A stretch of DNA of 64,000 nt, taken from NCBI GenBank assembly GCA_030278955.1, contig JAOANR010000004.1, positions 14,062,428 to 14,126,427 on the forward strand. The letters run 5' to 3'. This stretch comes from Hygrophila difformis. Taxonomy: Eukaryota > Streptophyta > Magnoliopsida > Lamiales > Acanthaceae. The translations under genes were made by a program, and so were the position numbers. The notes under the pieces are model-generated. The model was not told the origin of the DNA, made no database searches, and was given only the letters and a program-made list of their open reading frames with translations. Shown one piece after another: positions 19,401 to 30,962 of the stretch (its first letter is position 1; every line of letters starts with the position of its first letter).

Positions 19401-21793
19401 TAAAGTCTACTCATAACCCAAGTCAAGATGTTCCTTTCTTGAGGAAGGCTATTAAGATTGTTAAAGATCGGTATTACTTGATGAAGCGTGCTACACATGT
19501 AGTTACCAGCAGGTAAAAATTGGATGCATTGATTACTTTATTACACTTTTTGTTTTATGCAAGTTAAACTTCAGAATATATTCTAATACTTCAAAATCTT
19601 CTTTGCAGCTCGACTCTTAAGTCCATTTCTTTTGTTTCCTTCTTCTATGAATTGGGGATGTCTGGTATCAGCAGTGTTTTATTGGTAAGCTTGCAAACTG
19701 TGGCAACTTGTTTCCTTTCCAGAAAATGTGTGTGTCTGTTTTTTTGTTTTTGTTTTTTTTTTTTCATTTTTTGATTATTTGTCACATTATCATTGCAAAA
19801 TCAAGTTCAAATGGTAGCTCTGATACACGAGTTTCGACTTCTGAATACTTATTTGTCCTGGAAGTTTTTGGAGACATAAGAATCCTATGATCAGGCAGAT
19901 CAGCCTTTGTACACTTAGTAATATTCCCTCCGTTTTTTTTTTAAAAATCTTACGTTTTGATTTTTTTTTTTTACTGTTCATTGTAGCACTTTGACTTCTA
20001 TTTTTGCTATAGTTATAGAAGACAAAATATAACCAAGTGAGATCTTGTTGGATTCGTCTCATCTTGTAGTTTTTAAATATCAAATTTTTAGAATTTTTTA
20101 CTTGTACCGAATTTGAGTTATTAATTGTTGAAAATGTGCATTGGCATACGCGCAAATGAGAAGCGTAAGAGTTTTTTAAAAAAAACGGAGGAAGTATCTT
20201 TTAACTTACCTTTTGCAAACTTGCAGTACTATTTTAAATCTGCTTTTGGCTTCAACAAGAATCAATTCTCAGAGCTCTTGATGTTAGTGGGATTTGGCTC
20301 TATTTTTTCTCAGGTACCTCCTGATTATGTTCCCTAAAGCACTTACCAAATCACAATGGTGATCAATAAAAATTTCTCCTTGGCTAACATATGTGAAGGC
20401 ATTTTATTTTACTTTACTATCATGTTAATTTTATATGCTCATTCAATTGTACGTTTGAAGATGCTGCTGGTTCCTTTAGTCAATCCATTTGTTGGAGCGA
20501 AAGGAATTCTCTGTGCAGCAATACTGGGGTCCGTAGCATATGTAAGACTTCTGCTTAATGTGTTTGCGGACAACTTCTCTTTCATGAACAAATTTGTCTC
20601 ACAAAGTGTTCATAAATGCAGGGATTGCTTTCTGGCTTGGCCTGGGCTCCATGGGTACGTAACTGCACTTTATACCAGCCATCACACATGCATCATGCCA
20701 TCCTTGTTTTCAGAAATGCACCTGTAAATGGGCATTATGAAGCTTATTTTTTGTGCCAGGAATGACATCTATCTATCCATGTTTTTGACACAGGTACCTT
20801 ATTTGAGTGCATCTTTTGGAGTCATATATGTCCTCGTGAAACCTTCTGTAAGCAATTGCCTTTTAAGTCAATCTTTCTTGAAAGTGATTCAATCTTTGCT
20901 TTCTTCAGAAGTTTGTATTTCTCATCATTTATATAAATGACAGACTTATGCAGTGATATCATTGGGATCAAACTCCGCAGATCAGGTTAGTGTATTCAAT
21001 ATTCGTGAGACTTTGATCCAGCGTTACCCATAGAAGTACTAAAGTGTGATTTTACTCGTAGGCCGTAGCATTGGTCTCCCAAGTCTTTAATTGCTTGACA
21101 AGGTATTTTTATTCAATTTGCTTCCGAGTTTTGAAAAATATGCATCTGAATGTAGGGTAAAGCACAGGGCTTTGTAGCTGGCATCCAAGCCATTGCTAGC
21201 CTGCTTTCGCCGATTGCAATGAGCCCATTAACCAGTAAGTTCTCACTTACATCTCCTAGCTAAGTCTTAACTTCCAGGAACAAATTAAAATCTGTATAGT
21301 TTCCCAGGATCAGATAACTTTAATTTATCATGTTTCAGATTGGTTTCTCTCCGAAAATGCACCTTTAAATTGTAAAGGCTTTAGCATTATACTTGCTTCT
21401 GGAAGTTTGGTAAGTTCCATGGGACTCCCCTGTGAATTGTGAATTGTGAATTGTGCACGCGTCTAGTCCTGTGTTGCTCGGACTCTTCTATAAGGGTGGC
21501 GTACCCATGTCCCCGGACACGACACTGACACTGGTACTTTTGTGGGACATGGCACAATCAAATGATTCTTTTGGAGCACAATAAAAAATGGTAAGTGTCC
21601 GCCACTGACACACACCCGTACCCGAGTCCGAGCAACATAGGTCTAGTCTTACTGCCTGTAATCTGATTCACTTGGTTGCTCTTCCAAGGTTGTATCGCTA
21701 TGCTTCGCGTGGACATTAAAGATGGAAAAGCCAGCCGAAAAGAATGCAGAAGACCAATTAGATGATGATGTTGAAACCCCACTTCTGTCATAA
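16420..21793 (+). CDS. HIAT1-like major facilitator transporter, copy 2 (complete)
   Basis: Complete 439-residue transporter. Exons: 16420-16590, 17770-17881, 18951-19063, 19136-19258, 19340-19512, 19609-19684, 20227-20313, 20461-20541, 20622-20654, 20794-20847, 20944-20985, 21156-21234, 21339-21409, 21689-21793. They total 1320 nt, all introns GT/AG, no internal stop. The start is the ATG at 16420; an in-frame GTG two codons upstream is not needed. Residues about 71-82 are the MFS motif A loop ([12 protein letters not shown]). The length fits a 12-helix HIAT1/MFSD14-type protein. The acidic tail [10 protein letters not shown] could be a dileucine vacuolar signal (inference). Intron 2 holds a Cassandra TRIM, intron 6 a Stowaway-like MITE and intron 13 a hAT-like MITE, none damaging the frame. 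Substrate unknown. Confidence 0.95.
18080..18804 (-). mobile_element. Cassandra TRIM retrotransposon with 5S-like LTRs
   Basis: 725 bp on the minus strand, in intron 2 of transporter copy 2. Two 293-bp LTRs (18080-18372 and 18512-18804) flank a 139-bp interior. On the minus strand the interior opens with TGGTATCAGAGCC (initiator-Met tRNA binding site) and closes with a purine tract, AAATGGGGGAGAT. Each LTR contains 5S rRNA-like words: GTTAAGCGTGCTTG and the box C-like GGGTGACCTCCTGGGAAGTC. Target duplication GTATA at 18075-18079 and 18805-18809. No coding capacity; typical Cassandra. Confidence 0.93.
19921..20194. mobile_element. Stowaway-like MITE in intron 6 of copy 2
   Basis: About 274 bp with imperfect inverted ends (TTCCCTCCGTTTTTT at the left, AAAAAACGGAGGAA at the right) and a TA duplication. 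Intron 6 of copy 1 reads straight through this point (GAGTATCTTTTAAC near 1499-1512), so this is an insertion specific to copy 2. Confidence 0.75.
21469..21640. mobile_element. hAT-like MITE in intron 13 of copy 2
   Basis: 172 bp with terminal inverted repeats CTGTGTTGCTCGGACTC and GAGTCCGAGCAACATAG (one mismatch). It is flanked by an 8-bp duplication GTCTAGTC (21461-21468 and 21641-21648), which fits hAT elements. It is absent from intron 13 of copy 1. Non-coding. Confidence 0.85.
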
Positions 21794-22079
21794 CAAAACA
21801 CCCCATTCATTATTTGCTGTTGCTACTTGTTTGGAAATGGAAGCCAACGGATCATATGAGGCAATCGTTTGATGAAGGATCAAGGAAGTCTTTGGGTTCT
21901 GTCTGGCAATGTAACGTTCACTCTTATTGTAGACATTCATGTATATGCATCATGCATGTCCACTCAATGTTCGTTCTCAATTTTTTTTTTCTTTTTTTTT
22001 CTTTTTTTTTCTTTTTTTTTTTTCAGTTACAGCCATAAAGGCGAGCTAAAGAAAAAAGAAAAAATAATAAACACTGCAA

Positions 22080-23829
22080 CTAAAACTCCGATCCCGTAAG
22101 CTCATAGCCTGGGATACCTAATACCGTCTGCCTCGCGCTGAAGAATCTCTGGAGCTCATCCGGGGGAAACACCCATGTAGTAAAGAATTGCTCATCCAAT
22201 GACGCCTTACGAGCCAGAAAATCCGCCGCCTTGTTCCCCTCCCAAAGTACATGCATGATTCTACACACCTCAAACCGAGTCTGCATTCCTCGAATCAACT
22301 CAAGCAAGGGCCACAAATGATGAAACATACTCCTCTCTTTTTGCACCAATCCAATCGCCCCCATCGAGTCCGAGCATAAGGTCACCCGGCGAGTGCCACA
22401 ATCCGCCGCCAAACAAAGCCCTTTCCAAATGCCATACAGCTCAATCTCCAATATCGTCTTCCTCCCTTGATGACCCCCCTCTCCTTTCACCCAACTCCCA
22501 TCACCTTTCCTACACACAGCCGCATACCCCGAGCATCCAATATCCGGCATCAAGCACCCATCTGTATGGACTACCCAAGCATCTTCTCCCCCATCATTCC
22601 ATCCCACCGTGCGGCTGTCAGCACCTGCCGACTGAGCACCCACCGCGCCACCTGCCAGGGCAGCCCGCAGCCGACGTGCCCCCACCAAAGCTGTTGTCTG
22701 CTCCGATGTTTCCCCTAAAAACCCTCAAATTCATCTCACGCCAACACGTCCACAGAACCGCCAAAATCCATTCTCTTTTAGTTCGATACCAGTACTCTAA
22801 CCAGTGGGTCACCGCTCCTCTCTCCAACTCAGCCACAAAACAAGTCCCTTCCATATTGCACTCCCTCCACAAGTCCTTCGCCCATTCACATAAGAAAATA
22901 GCATGTCGCCATGTTTCCACTTCCATTCCACATATCACGCACAAGGGAGAAGAAGCAACACCTCGATTGTATCTCAGGTAATTAGTGACCACCGAATCAT
23001 GTCCCATAAGCCAGAGTAACATCCCAAATTTCTCCGGTATCAACATCGTCCACATCCAAGCCCATGCCCCAGCCGTGTCTTCCCCTGCCTCCAACCATTT
23101 GTACGCTGAGGAAACAGAATATACCCCCTTCTTGTCAAGCCTCCAGTGTAGCAAGTCTGGTGTTCATGGGTTTAGTGTTGGAGCAGGTGACATCTGAATC
23201 TACTCCTTAATATCAATCGGCATCCATGTATATAGTTTGTCCAGGTTCCAGCCTTGCCCTTCAATCACCTCATGAATCTGGAGATGCTCATCATGAAAAT
23301 CCACGAATGGCATCGTCGGTCCAAGCATCCGACCCTGCCACCATGGAGCGTACCAAAGGGATGACATCCCATCACCAACTCAGATGCCAAATCCCTCCCT
23401 CAACTCCTCCGACGTCCTGACAAGCGACTTCCATAATTTTGTGCTTAACCAATGATGAGAAGGGAAGGCTCGCTATGGTAGATCATATGTATCCCTCAAC
23501 ACACTCACCCACAACTTATCAGACGCCATCACCAGGTGCCATAACTGCTTCCCCAACAACGCAGTATTCATGCTTCGCGCCTTCCGCAATCCCAACCCTC
23601 CAACTCCTCTTGGCCGAGCCATCTTCATCCAAGACACCACATGCAGTCCCCGCCCATCCCCACCTTTCCAAATCCACCTAGCTATACAAGCATCAATCGC
23701 CTTGCATACCCCTTGAGGTAACCAATGGACCTGCATGGCATAGCATGGCACCTCCGCAAGCACAGCGCGAGCTTTAGTCACTCTGCCCGCCTTATTTAAG
23801 AATTTCGTCGCCAACAAGCCACGTGTCGC
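22080..23829 (-). pseudogene. LINE ORF2, C-terminal part: RT tail, zf-RVT, RNase H
   Basis: Read from 23829 down: the region after the RT palm (KAGRVTKARAVLAEVP, WLPQGVCKAIDACIARWIWKG), then the zf-RVT segment (YSVSSAYKWLE, CVICGMEVETWRHAIFLC), then an RNase H of the RVT_3 type (VHTDGCLMPDIGCSGYAAV, ILEIELYGIWKGL, CSDSMGAI) ending at the TAA at 22080. The RNase H acidic residues (D, E, D) are present. At least two frame changes occur, near 22640 and 23200-23450. Plant L1-like ORF2. Confidence 0.85.
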
Positions 23830-23834
23830 TCAAG

Positions 23835-26593
23835 TGTAACACCCCGGATTTGATAACCCAGGCCGGGATGTCACCGCCGCAATTCCCTAGTAAGACACGG
23901 CTTCCCGAGCTTGCTAAGGAAATGCAAGGCTTGTGGGTATGAAAAGATTTAAAACATTTCAAGATTTAGTCCGGAAATTTATAATACTTAATACGATAGT
24001 AGTAATCATCATGCGCGAAAAGTAAATAGAGGAAGTGCAGCGGAAAGCAAAATCACGGCCAACATGGCCAAATCCTCGGGTTTAACAGACCCGGTAAAAA
24101 ACAGTACGATGCAGAAATTTTAAAATGTTCATAAATAATTCCCCCAAGTGCATGCGTATGCGTCACTCGACACACTCTGTAAAAGAAAAATGACAACGGT
24201 TGTCAGTATAAAAATATACTGAGTAAGTTAATCCCTAACTAACAAATAAAAGGGGTTACAAGTGTTTAAACTAAAGATTTCGCTTATCGTACGAGAATTT
24301 AAAAATACATGATTTATTAGCAGCGGGAAAATCACGATTAAAGAACTAAATTTTTAAAAGCGTAATCTAAAGCATAATTTAAGATGCATAAAATTTAAAT
24401 ACGTAATTAAAGACAGGATAAATACGATTTAAGCATAATGAAACACTCACACGAGTCTTTTACTTTTCATCCCGTAAACTAAGAAGAGGACACCATACCG
24501 GGAGATCACTAACGAGGCAATCTCAACATAGGACCACTAACGAGGCAGTCCAAACAATGGGAGACCACTAACGAGGCAGTCTCAAAGATAGTAGGACCAC
24601 TAACGAGGCGATCCAAAAAGATAGTAGGACCACTAACGAGGCGATCCACAAATACAGCGCGCGAGATCACTAACGAGGCAATCTCAGATAGTAAGGAGAC
24701 CACTAACGAGGCAGTCTCAAAGATAATGATAGTATGAAGATCGGCTCAGCCTAGTGAACGGGATTTTTCGAAAGTTCGTATTTCAAAGTTATCAAAGGAT
24801 CGATATCGCGTTTTCATAGTTCGAGTTTTCTCAAGTTCGAAAAATCCTATTCGAGGCAGTTTACGCCTTTCTTAATTTAAAATTTGTCCTTTCTCCAAAA
24901 ATTCTGAAACTTGGCCAGTAATTCAAAAACACACACACGAACAACTTTCATGTTTTAAGTTTTTGGAAATAGGGTTCCGAAGTGAGTTAGAGTTTGAGTT
25001 TATTGCAAAGAATAATTTACGTCTTAAAAACTGTTTTCGTCACAGGTTCGTGCAACGCCGATTAAAAATTCATTTCAAAACCAATCGATGTGAAATTTTT
25101 ACAGTAACTACACGACACATTAAGGAACAACTTTCATGTTTTAAGTTTTTGGAAATAATGAATTCTTGGTACTCAAAAATCGAGTGCAACTCACTGCATA
25201 CTCATGGCCCTTAAAACGAATTCAAAACAGTTCTAAAAACTTGGCCGATTGACATATCAAATGAACACCAAAATTCGTGAAATTTTGTAGGCATAATCTA
25301 GACACAATTATCTACAACTTTTGTTTAGAAATGCAAAGTTAAATCATTCGAAAAAATGGGTGAAAAACATGCATCAAGTTGAATGAAGGAATCTGTCACA
25401 GATTTGAATCGTTCGGTTTGATACAGAAAGTTCATGGCAAAAATTGGGATAGCAAAACTTAATGTCAATGGCTGAAATTTGGACACAAGATAGATAAAGG
25501 TGTTAGGAACAACTTTTATGTTGAAAAGTTTTCGGTTTGAATTCCCGAAGGTCGAGTTTTTGGCGAGTCTTTAAAATTGGACGAAAATAGGGTTTTTGAA
25601 AACCGATTTTTGTTACAAGCCTATATCTCGAGATTTAAACAACAAACAACCACGAAAATTTGTGAGTAAGGTTTTAACTTACTTAGAATGATGATAGGGT
25701 CGCTGGATTGGGTTTCCGGACGTCCTAGGGTCACGACGAACGGCCAACTTCTCCGATCGCTTTTTGTTCGTTTTCCGACGGGAAATCGTAGTAAGGAAAA
25801 AGGGTTAGAATATGAGTTTCTGAGATCTATGGACGAATTGAAACGTTGCACAATGGCTTACCAAGAGTCTAGAGGGCAGGGGCTTGTCCCGGTTGTCCCG
25901 TCGTCGCCGGAATACTTGCCGGAAAGTGGTGTCGAAAGAGTTTCGAACTTGGAGAGGGAATTGAGGGTGGAGGCTGAATGTTTACTGAAAACCTAGGGTT
26001 TGGGGCGCCCCTAGGGTATTCTTAAGCCTTCCCCAAGGCTGAGATTCGATTGCCATGGTTAGGGGTGTGGTTTTTGGCAAGAAAATCGCCATGGAAGGAA
26101 AGTTTACACTTTCAGCACCTCTGGCGCGCTGGTGGCGCGCACCTAAGCTTTTGTCCGCGCGGAGCACGCGTGCCAGGCCTGGCGTCGCGACGCCCTTGGC
26201 CACGCGGTGGCCGCGCGGCGGCGCGCGGACAGCGCGGGCCGGCCGGACCGGCCGGTTCGGCTCCGCGTGTTCCGTCGGGTCTTCCCTCGCTTTCCCCTAT
26301 CGGTTTTCTACGTGTTAGCTCGATTCCCTGGGGCGTCTTCGTTGCGGAATCTTCTCCTTAATCTTGTTACGAGTCCGGCTTATCGCTCGCAACATTTCCG
26401 GGTCCTACTTAGCCTAGTCTAAATTGGTTTCAACATCCCCTATCGTCCTTGTGGTCTAATTCGTGATGTATTTTGTGATTTATTTCGTGACTGAACTTAG
26501 AAATTAGTTCTAAGCTACCTACGTACCCTGTGAAGGGATCAAGTCATGACGTAGTTCAAAACAATTTGAATTTGTTTTTCCTCGGGTGTTACA
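23835..26593 (-). mobile_element. Solo LTR of the Tekay-related family, inside the LINE
   Basis: 2759 bp, TGTAACACC...GGTGTTACA, flanked by TCAAG on both sides (23830-23834 and 26594-26598). No internal region, so a product of LTR-LTR recombination. Its 3' end (23835-24200) resembles the chromovirus LTR at 57770. Near the other end it carries the shared GCCTACGTA-like motif (26493-26573). It includes a hairpin array at 24502-24718 and splice-like sites. Confidence 0.9.
24502..24718 (-). repeat. Seven-hairpin array with constant loop
   Basis: Seven units share the loop CACTAACGAGGCA or a near match. Stems: GAGAT/ATCTC (24502, 24663), GGAC/GTCC (24531), GAGAC/GTCTC (24561, 24696) and GGA/TCC (24594, 24627). 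Where the left arm changes T to C, the right arm changes A to G, so pairing is kept. Array begins 667 bp from the LTR 3' end. Confidence 0.85.
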
Positions 26594-26598
26594 TCAAG

Positions 26599-27746
26599 CT
26601 TCTGCATTATGTAATCAAAATGATTGCATTTCATTCTCCCGTGTATTATTGGGAATCCCAAGTACTTGCCAAGATCGTCCGTCACTCCTATGTGTAGATG
26701 TTGATCAATCCAAGCCGCCACATCCCCATTAAGCCAAGGTGAAATAAATGCCCTCGACTTACTTTCATTCACCCTCATACCCGCCCTAGTAGTGAACCTG
26801 TACAACACATCCGCCATGCATTTAATACTATCCTCATGGGCGTGTGAGCATAGTCTTAAATCATCCGCAAAAATCATGTGCGAAATACCAATGCCTCCTA
26901 CTCTCAAGGTAATCGGCCTCCATACTCCCCTCCCAACCGCTTCATAGACAAGCCTTGACAACTTCTCCATGACAATTACAAATAAATAAGGCGACAACGG
27001 GTCCCCTTGTCGCAACCCTCTAACCGCCCTTATTTTTCCAAGCATGCCTCCATTCGAAATAATTGCAAATGATGTGGATTGAACACAAGCCATAATAAGT
27101 GCAATGCAGGTACCCGACAGCCTCAATTCCTCCAAGCATTGATGCAAAAAAGCCCACCTCACCGAGTCGTAAGCTTTGGCCAAGTCTATCTTCAATACCA
27201 CACCTTGGCACCTTGTGCGCCGATTCTCCATAGATGATACAATTTCCTGTAAAAGCGGACCATTGCACTCGTCCCTGTGGCGAAGCCGATTTACCAACAC
27301 CTTCGTAATAATCTTATAGGTAACATTGCATAACATTAATGGCCTAAACTGTGTCAAACTCCTCAGAACCTCAACTTTAGGAATCAGACACATGAGCGCT
27401 GTGACACCTCCTCCGGTATGAACCTTGTCCGACTAACCTGCAATACCAATTTGAATACAACATCTCCAAGCAAGTGCCAATATTGTTTGTAAAAAATTAC
27501 CGGATATCCATCCGGCCCCGGTGCCGCGAAGTCCCTCATTTGGCGCAAAGCCACATCCACCTCCCCTCTCTGATATGGTCTAGTGAGCTCACTGCCAACT
27601 TCCTCCGGCAAACCCTCCAATGGTAAAATATCACTTCCCACAGGGGTGACCGCCGCATGTTCAAACATGCCAGAGAAATATTTCATTACATGTGACTTTA
27701 GTTCTCCTTGATCCGTCGACCATCTACCTCTAGTCCATAGATACAA
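26599..27746 (-). pseudogene. LINE ORF2, reverse transcriptase
   Basis: Two frames, 27746-27384 and 27393-26599. Motifs in order: AAPGPDGYPVIFYKQYW, FRPLMLCNVTYKIITKVL, VVLKIDLAKAYDSVRW with a catalytic Asp, GLRQGDPLSPYLF, and IFADDL with the active-site Asp pair. Typical RVT_1 of plant L1 LINEs. A frameshift near 27390 and the solo LTR at 26593 interrupt it. Upstream 28018-27803 is the endonuclease-RT linker. Confidence 0.9.
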
Positions 27747-28011
27747 TTGTGCTTCCGTCGGACCTTAGTTTGAGCGTGAAAATATTTAGTATTCCGATCC
27801 GCTCATTTAACCCACTTATCTCTTGATTTTTGATACCATAGGATCTCTTCTTGAGATAGTGCGAGCTCCAGGTCCACTTTGAGTTCCCCCTCCAATCTTC
27901 GCATACATGCCGAATCTACTCTATCTAGTACCCGCTCAACCCCCATGATCCTCCTTTTCAAGGTCCGAATCCGTTGTCCAATATTGCCAAACGTATTAGC
28001 ATTGAATTCGC

Positions 28012-28898
28012 CTAACAAGCCCTGTACACGCCTCTAGCATCTGGACAAGATCTCCTCCCCCCCTCCTCAACACCCTTCTTGACAACATTCTCATAATCTG
28101 CATGGGTAGCCCACGCCGCCTCCCACCTAAATGGCCTTGCACCAATAACTCCCGCATGCTGCCCACAGCTCAGCTTCAATGGCGAGTGATCCGACCCCAG
28201 TCTTGGCAGTAGACTTATTCTACCTTCTGGGAAAAGTAAAGTCCACTCCAAGGTTGCTACTCCCCTGTCTAACCGTTTAGCCAATCTTCGGCCCTCCACC
28301 GTCCTCGACCAAGTTTTTTTCGGACCAAATGGTGGGCACAACAAGCAACTCACAATCACCCAGCATCTGCCTGAACCCCTCCGCCCGATTCTCTAAATAT
28401 ATCGCCCCCTCTACCTCCTCCTGATACGCAACTTCATTCCAGTCGCCAATAACAAACCACGGCCCCGACTGACTAGCAGCCACTGTCTCATGTCTTCCCA
28501 ATTCACCAGCCTCCGTCAATAATTTGGGTCCGCATAAATAGTAGATAAGGTCCATGAGCAATTTCCCCGCCCCAACTCCAGAGTAAGTATACGAGGTTTA
28601 TTGCCAATCATTCTACAATTGTAAGGCGCCCCTTGAGCTTTCAGAACCCATAATGCACCGGATCTCCCTATCGCCTCCTGTATGTGGACACTATCATATC
28701 CTTTTCTCGCAAAATAATACCGAACCTGTTCAAATGATCCTGCGGCTCCATTAAACATAGCAAGTCCGGTTTGTGTTCTTGCAAGAACGTCCCCATCCAT
28801 CTCTTCGCACTCCGACTCATAAGTCCTCTCACATTCCAAGCAATTAAACTAAAATCAACAAAATCCATAAAAAAACGATGAGCAGTCGTGCGGATCAA
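28012..28898 (-). pseudogene. LINE ORF2, AP-like endonuclease
   Basis: Frames 28898-28668, 28839-28516, 28561-28277 and 28359-28012 overlap by frameshift. Together they give SLIAWNVRGL, then LLCLMEPQ (catalytic Glu), PWFVIGDWNEV (Asp/Asn) and GSDHSPLKL (the SDH motif). This order is diagnostic of the exo_endo_phos endonuclease that nicks the target site. At least three frameshifts make it non-functional. Confidence 0.85.
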
Positions 28899-28904
28899 TG
28901 TCTC

Positions 28905-29159
28905 TCACATGCCACCACCTTCGGCATCCGCCCAACTCCCTTGGTCGCTCAACTCATCTCCTGCCGCTGTTAGTAGCAGTGGGAAATTTTCTCCCTTCAA
29001 CACAGTTTTAGGCGGAGATTCCGTGCGCACCCTCTTGTGCCTCAAGACACTGCCCTCACGAACCTCTTGTTTAGCTAGCACAGTGGCCCCAGACCCCTTT
29101 CCAACAGCTGGACCAGCCTGCTCTTCCCTTCCAGTTCCCTTTTTCTCATTTTGATGCAT
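28905..29159 (-). pseudogene. LINE ORF1, C-terminal fragment
   Basis: An 84-residue frame directly upstream of ORF2, rich in Lys, Glu and Gly. By position it is the tail of the gag-like ORF1 RNA-binding protein. The zinc knuckle and everything before it are missing because the element is truncated at about 29179. No domain can be recognised; the call rests on position. Confidence 0.5.
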
Positions 29160-29179
29160 TTTAAAAGTAGCAGTATTAA

Positions 29180-30036
29180 TTTTTTCTTTTTTAATGTTAT
29201 GGCTGTGAGAAAAATACTTGAATGGTGATTCAATAACAAAATTAAATATTCGGCTCGATAGATTTTAACTATTTTATACTACATATTAGTAATTATTATT
29301 ATGTAAAATTAAAATTAAAATTAAATCATACTATGATTCTTCACAATAATGTTATAAGCCATGAGATATAGAATTTTTGTTGGCATGTGGCCTCTCGATA
29401 CCTGACATCAGTATTAGGCGCCCAATGAGGCTTATGCCTAACATTACCGGAAAAAACACAATGGCCAGACTTTATCACACAATGGTCGTCAGTGATGGTA
29501 CTTTCCAGATATAGAAAAACATAACAAAATTATACTAGTAACATATTATTTCAAAAGAAATTGACAACCTTGAGAAGGTCTAGAAGCTATATTATGTTCG
29601 GCTATAGAAACTTCACCTATGAATTGAATGTGTGATCAACTATAAAATTATTTTTTGTGTCCAGTGCATGTCCCTATATTGTCTGTCACCTGTACCCACG
29701 CTTGTATGTGTATTGTTTATTCATGAGACATTTTACTTGGGTATAAATAGGCTTAATTAATCCATTGTGCATGTGCATCCGGAAATCATTACTCAAATAA
29801 AATTGTCCATCTCCATCATTATATTTATAGCTTACTATATTTAATGCATCTGTATACATATACTTTACACAATATATATACATACAGAGTATATATAGAG
29901 ATTCCACATACATATACACAGCGACATTATTATATAGGTTATATGATTAAATATTACATAACACATTATCAGCGTGAATTGCTTACTAGTTGCCTACCGA
30001 GGTGCCGCTGGAGAAACGTTTATATCTACAAAAATA
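29180..30036. other. Displaced 3' flank of transporter copy 2
   Basis: AT-rich, no supported gene. 29215-29250 matches the copy 1 downstream flank. The rest includes ATATAC-rich low complexity near 29850-29930. Confidence 0.5.
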
Positions 30037-30192
30037 TTTTTTTTTTTGGTAATGGTGACACTCATGTGTGGGCAAAGGTGTGTGGAGCCCAAACCACACA
30101 AATTACAAAGGGGATAAAGGGGAGGGATAGAGGGACGGGTGGGGATCGAACCCCAACCTAGGCTGAGAGACGGGGGACTTGACCACTAGGGT
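30037..30192 (-). mobile_element. tRNA-derived SINE
   Basis: On the minus strand: an A-box-like TAGTGGTCAAGT near the 5' end, a B box GGTTCGATCCCC (30141-30153), a tRNA-unrelated body with GTTTGGGCTCCACACACC, and a short 3' A tail (T-run at 30037-30050 on the plus strand). The spacing of the two pol III boxes and the terminal A-run fit a plant SINE. A clear target duplication was not found. Confidence 0.75.
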
Positions 30193-30536
30193 AAGTCCAT
30201 TTAATTATTTACCATTTCCAATTTTATTATAACTAACCCCTGCAGAATTTTATTTTTATCCTATTGGAATATTTTGAGCCAATTATGCAAAATTTGCACT
30301 TGGCCTAAATGAGCTTAGGAAATAGCTATTGAAAATCCACTAAATTGCGGAGAAAAATATATGGACATCTAAATTAAGGTGATTGTATTGCCGTTCTTGG
30401 CTAAATAAAAGGAATAAAGTATTGTTGGAAAATTGTGACCATGCTATAAGCCAAATTATTGTTGAAATCGCGGTCGAAAATGAAATCAGATTGAGCCATA
30501 TTGGCGAACTTAAAAAAACGAATTTCCCAGGATTAA

Positions 30537-30656
30537 ATGAATCGTCTGTGCAATTGTCATTCCGACGTTGCCGATGCCGACGATGCGGAGGAGGGCGCCC
30601 GAAAAAAGTCGTCGTTTGGCAATGTCGGAATGGCAATCGCACAGATGATTCACACA
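30537..30656. repeat. Imperfect inverted repeat, arms about 44 bp
   Basis: The left arm, containing TGTCATTCCGACGTTGCC, is repeated inverted in the right arm as GGCAATGTCGGAATGGCA. The arms extend outward to GAATCGTCTGTGCAA and its partner, with about 30 bp between them. Lies between the SINE and the CACTA fragment; could be a CACTA subterminal hairpin or a small MITE. Confidence 0.6.
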
Positions 30657-30962
30657 CAGGACCTCTCTCGCTCGGTGACAAGGAGGACAAGCTCCGAGGC
30701 GAGATGTTGGATCTCGATTCTCACCGTCTATCGGGATGAAGAAGGTTTGGGATAGATCCAGGCTGCGGGGCCAAAAATTCTGGGACAAAGAACACTTGTG
30801 CATAGTGGTTGATTATAGTATAATACAGATTGATTTGTGAATTGTGAGAACAAATGGAACGAATGGAAGGGCCTTTTGGGTTTATATATAGGAAAGGGTG
30901 ACTCATCGTATTCCCCGTGTAGCGAAAGCGCGACTTTGATGCTCTGAAAGCACAATTTTAAG

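Larger units (their letters stand above)
21981..29179 (-). mobile_element. L1-type LINE, 5'-truncated, split by a solo LTR
   Basis: Minus-strand non-LTR retrotransposon in the 3' flank of transporter copy 2, in two parts (21981-23834 and 26594-29179) around a solo LTR. Order: end of ORF1, endonuclease, reverse transcriptase, zf-RVT region, RNase H, short 3' UTR, and a poly(A) tail read as T-rich 21981-22023 on the plus strand. A likely target duplication is AATTTTTTCTTTTTT at 29180-29194, matched loosely beside the tail. Similarity between 29215-29250 and the copy 1 flank at about 3300-3355 confirms the right border. ORF2 has several frameshifts and stops, so it is dead. Confidence 0.88.

Noticed and set aside
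24502..24718. CRISPR-like array
   Set aside because: Regular repeats, but units are themselves hairpins without unique spacers, in a plant LTR, with no associated genes.
26050..26361. 103- and 87-residue frames near GC-rich sequence
   Set aside because: They lie in the solo LTR and are GC-driven, on the strand opposite to the element.
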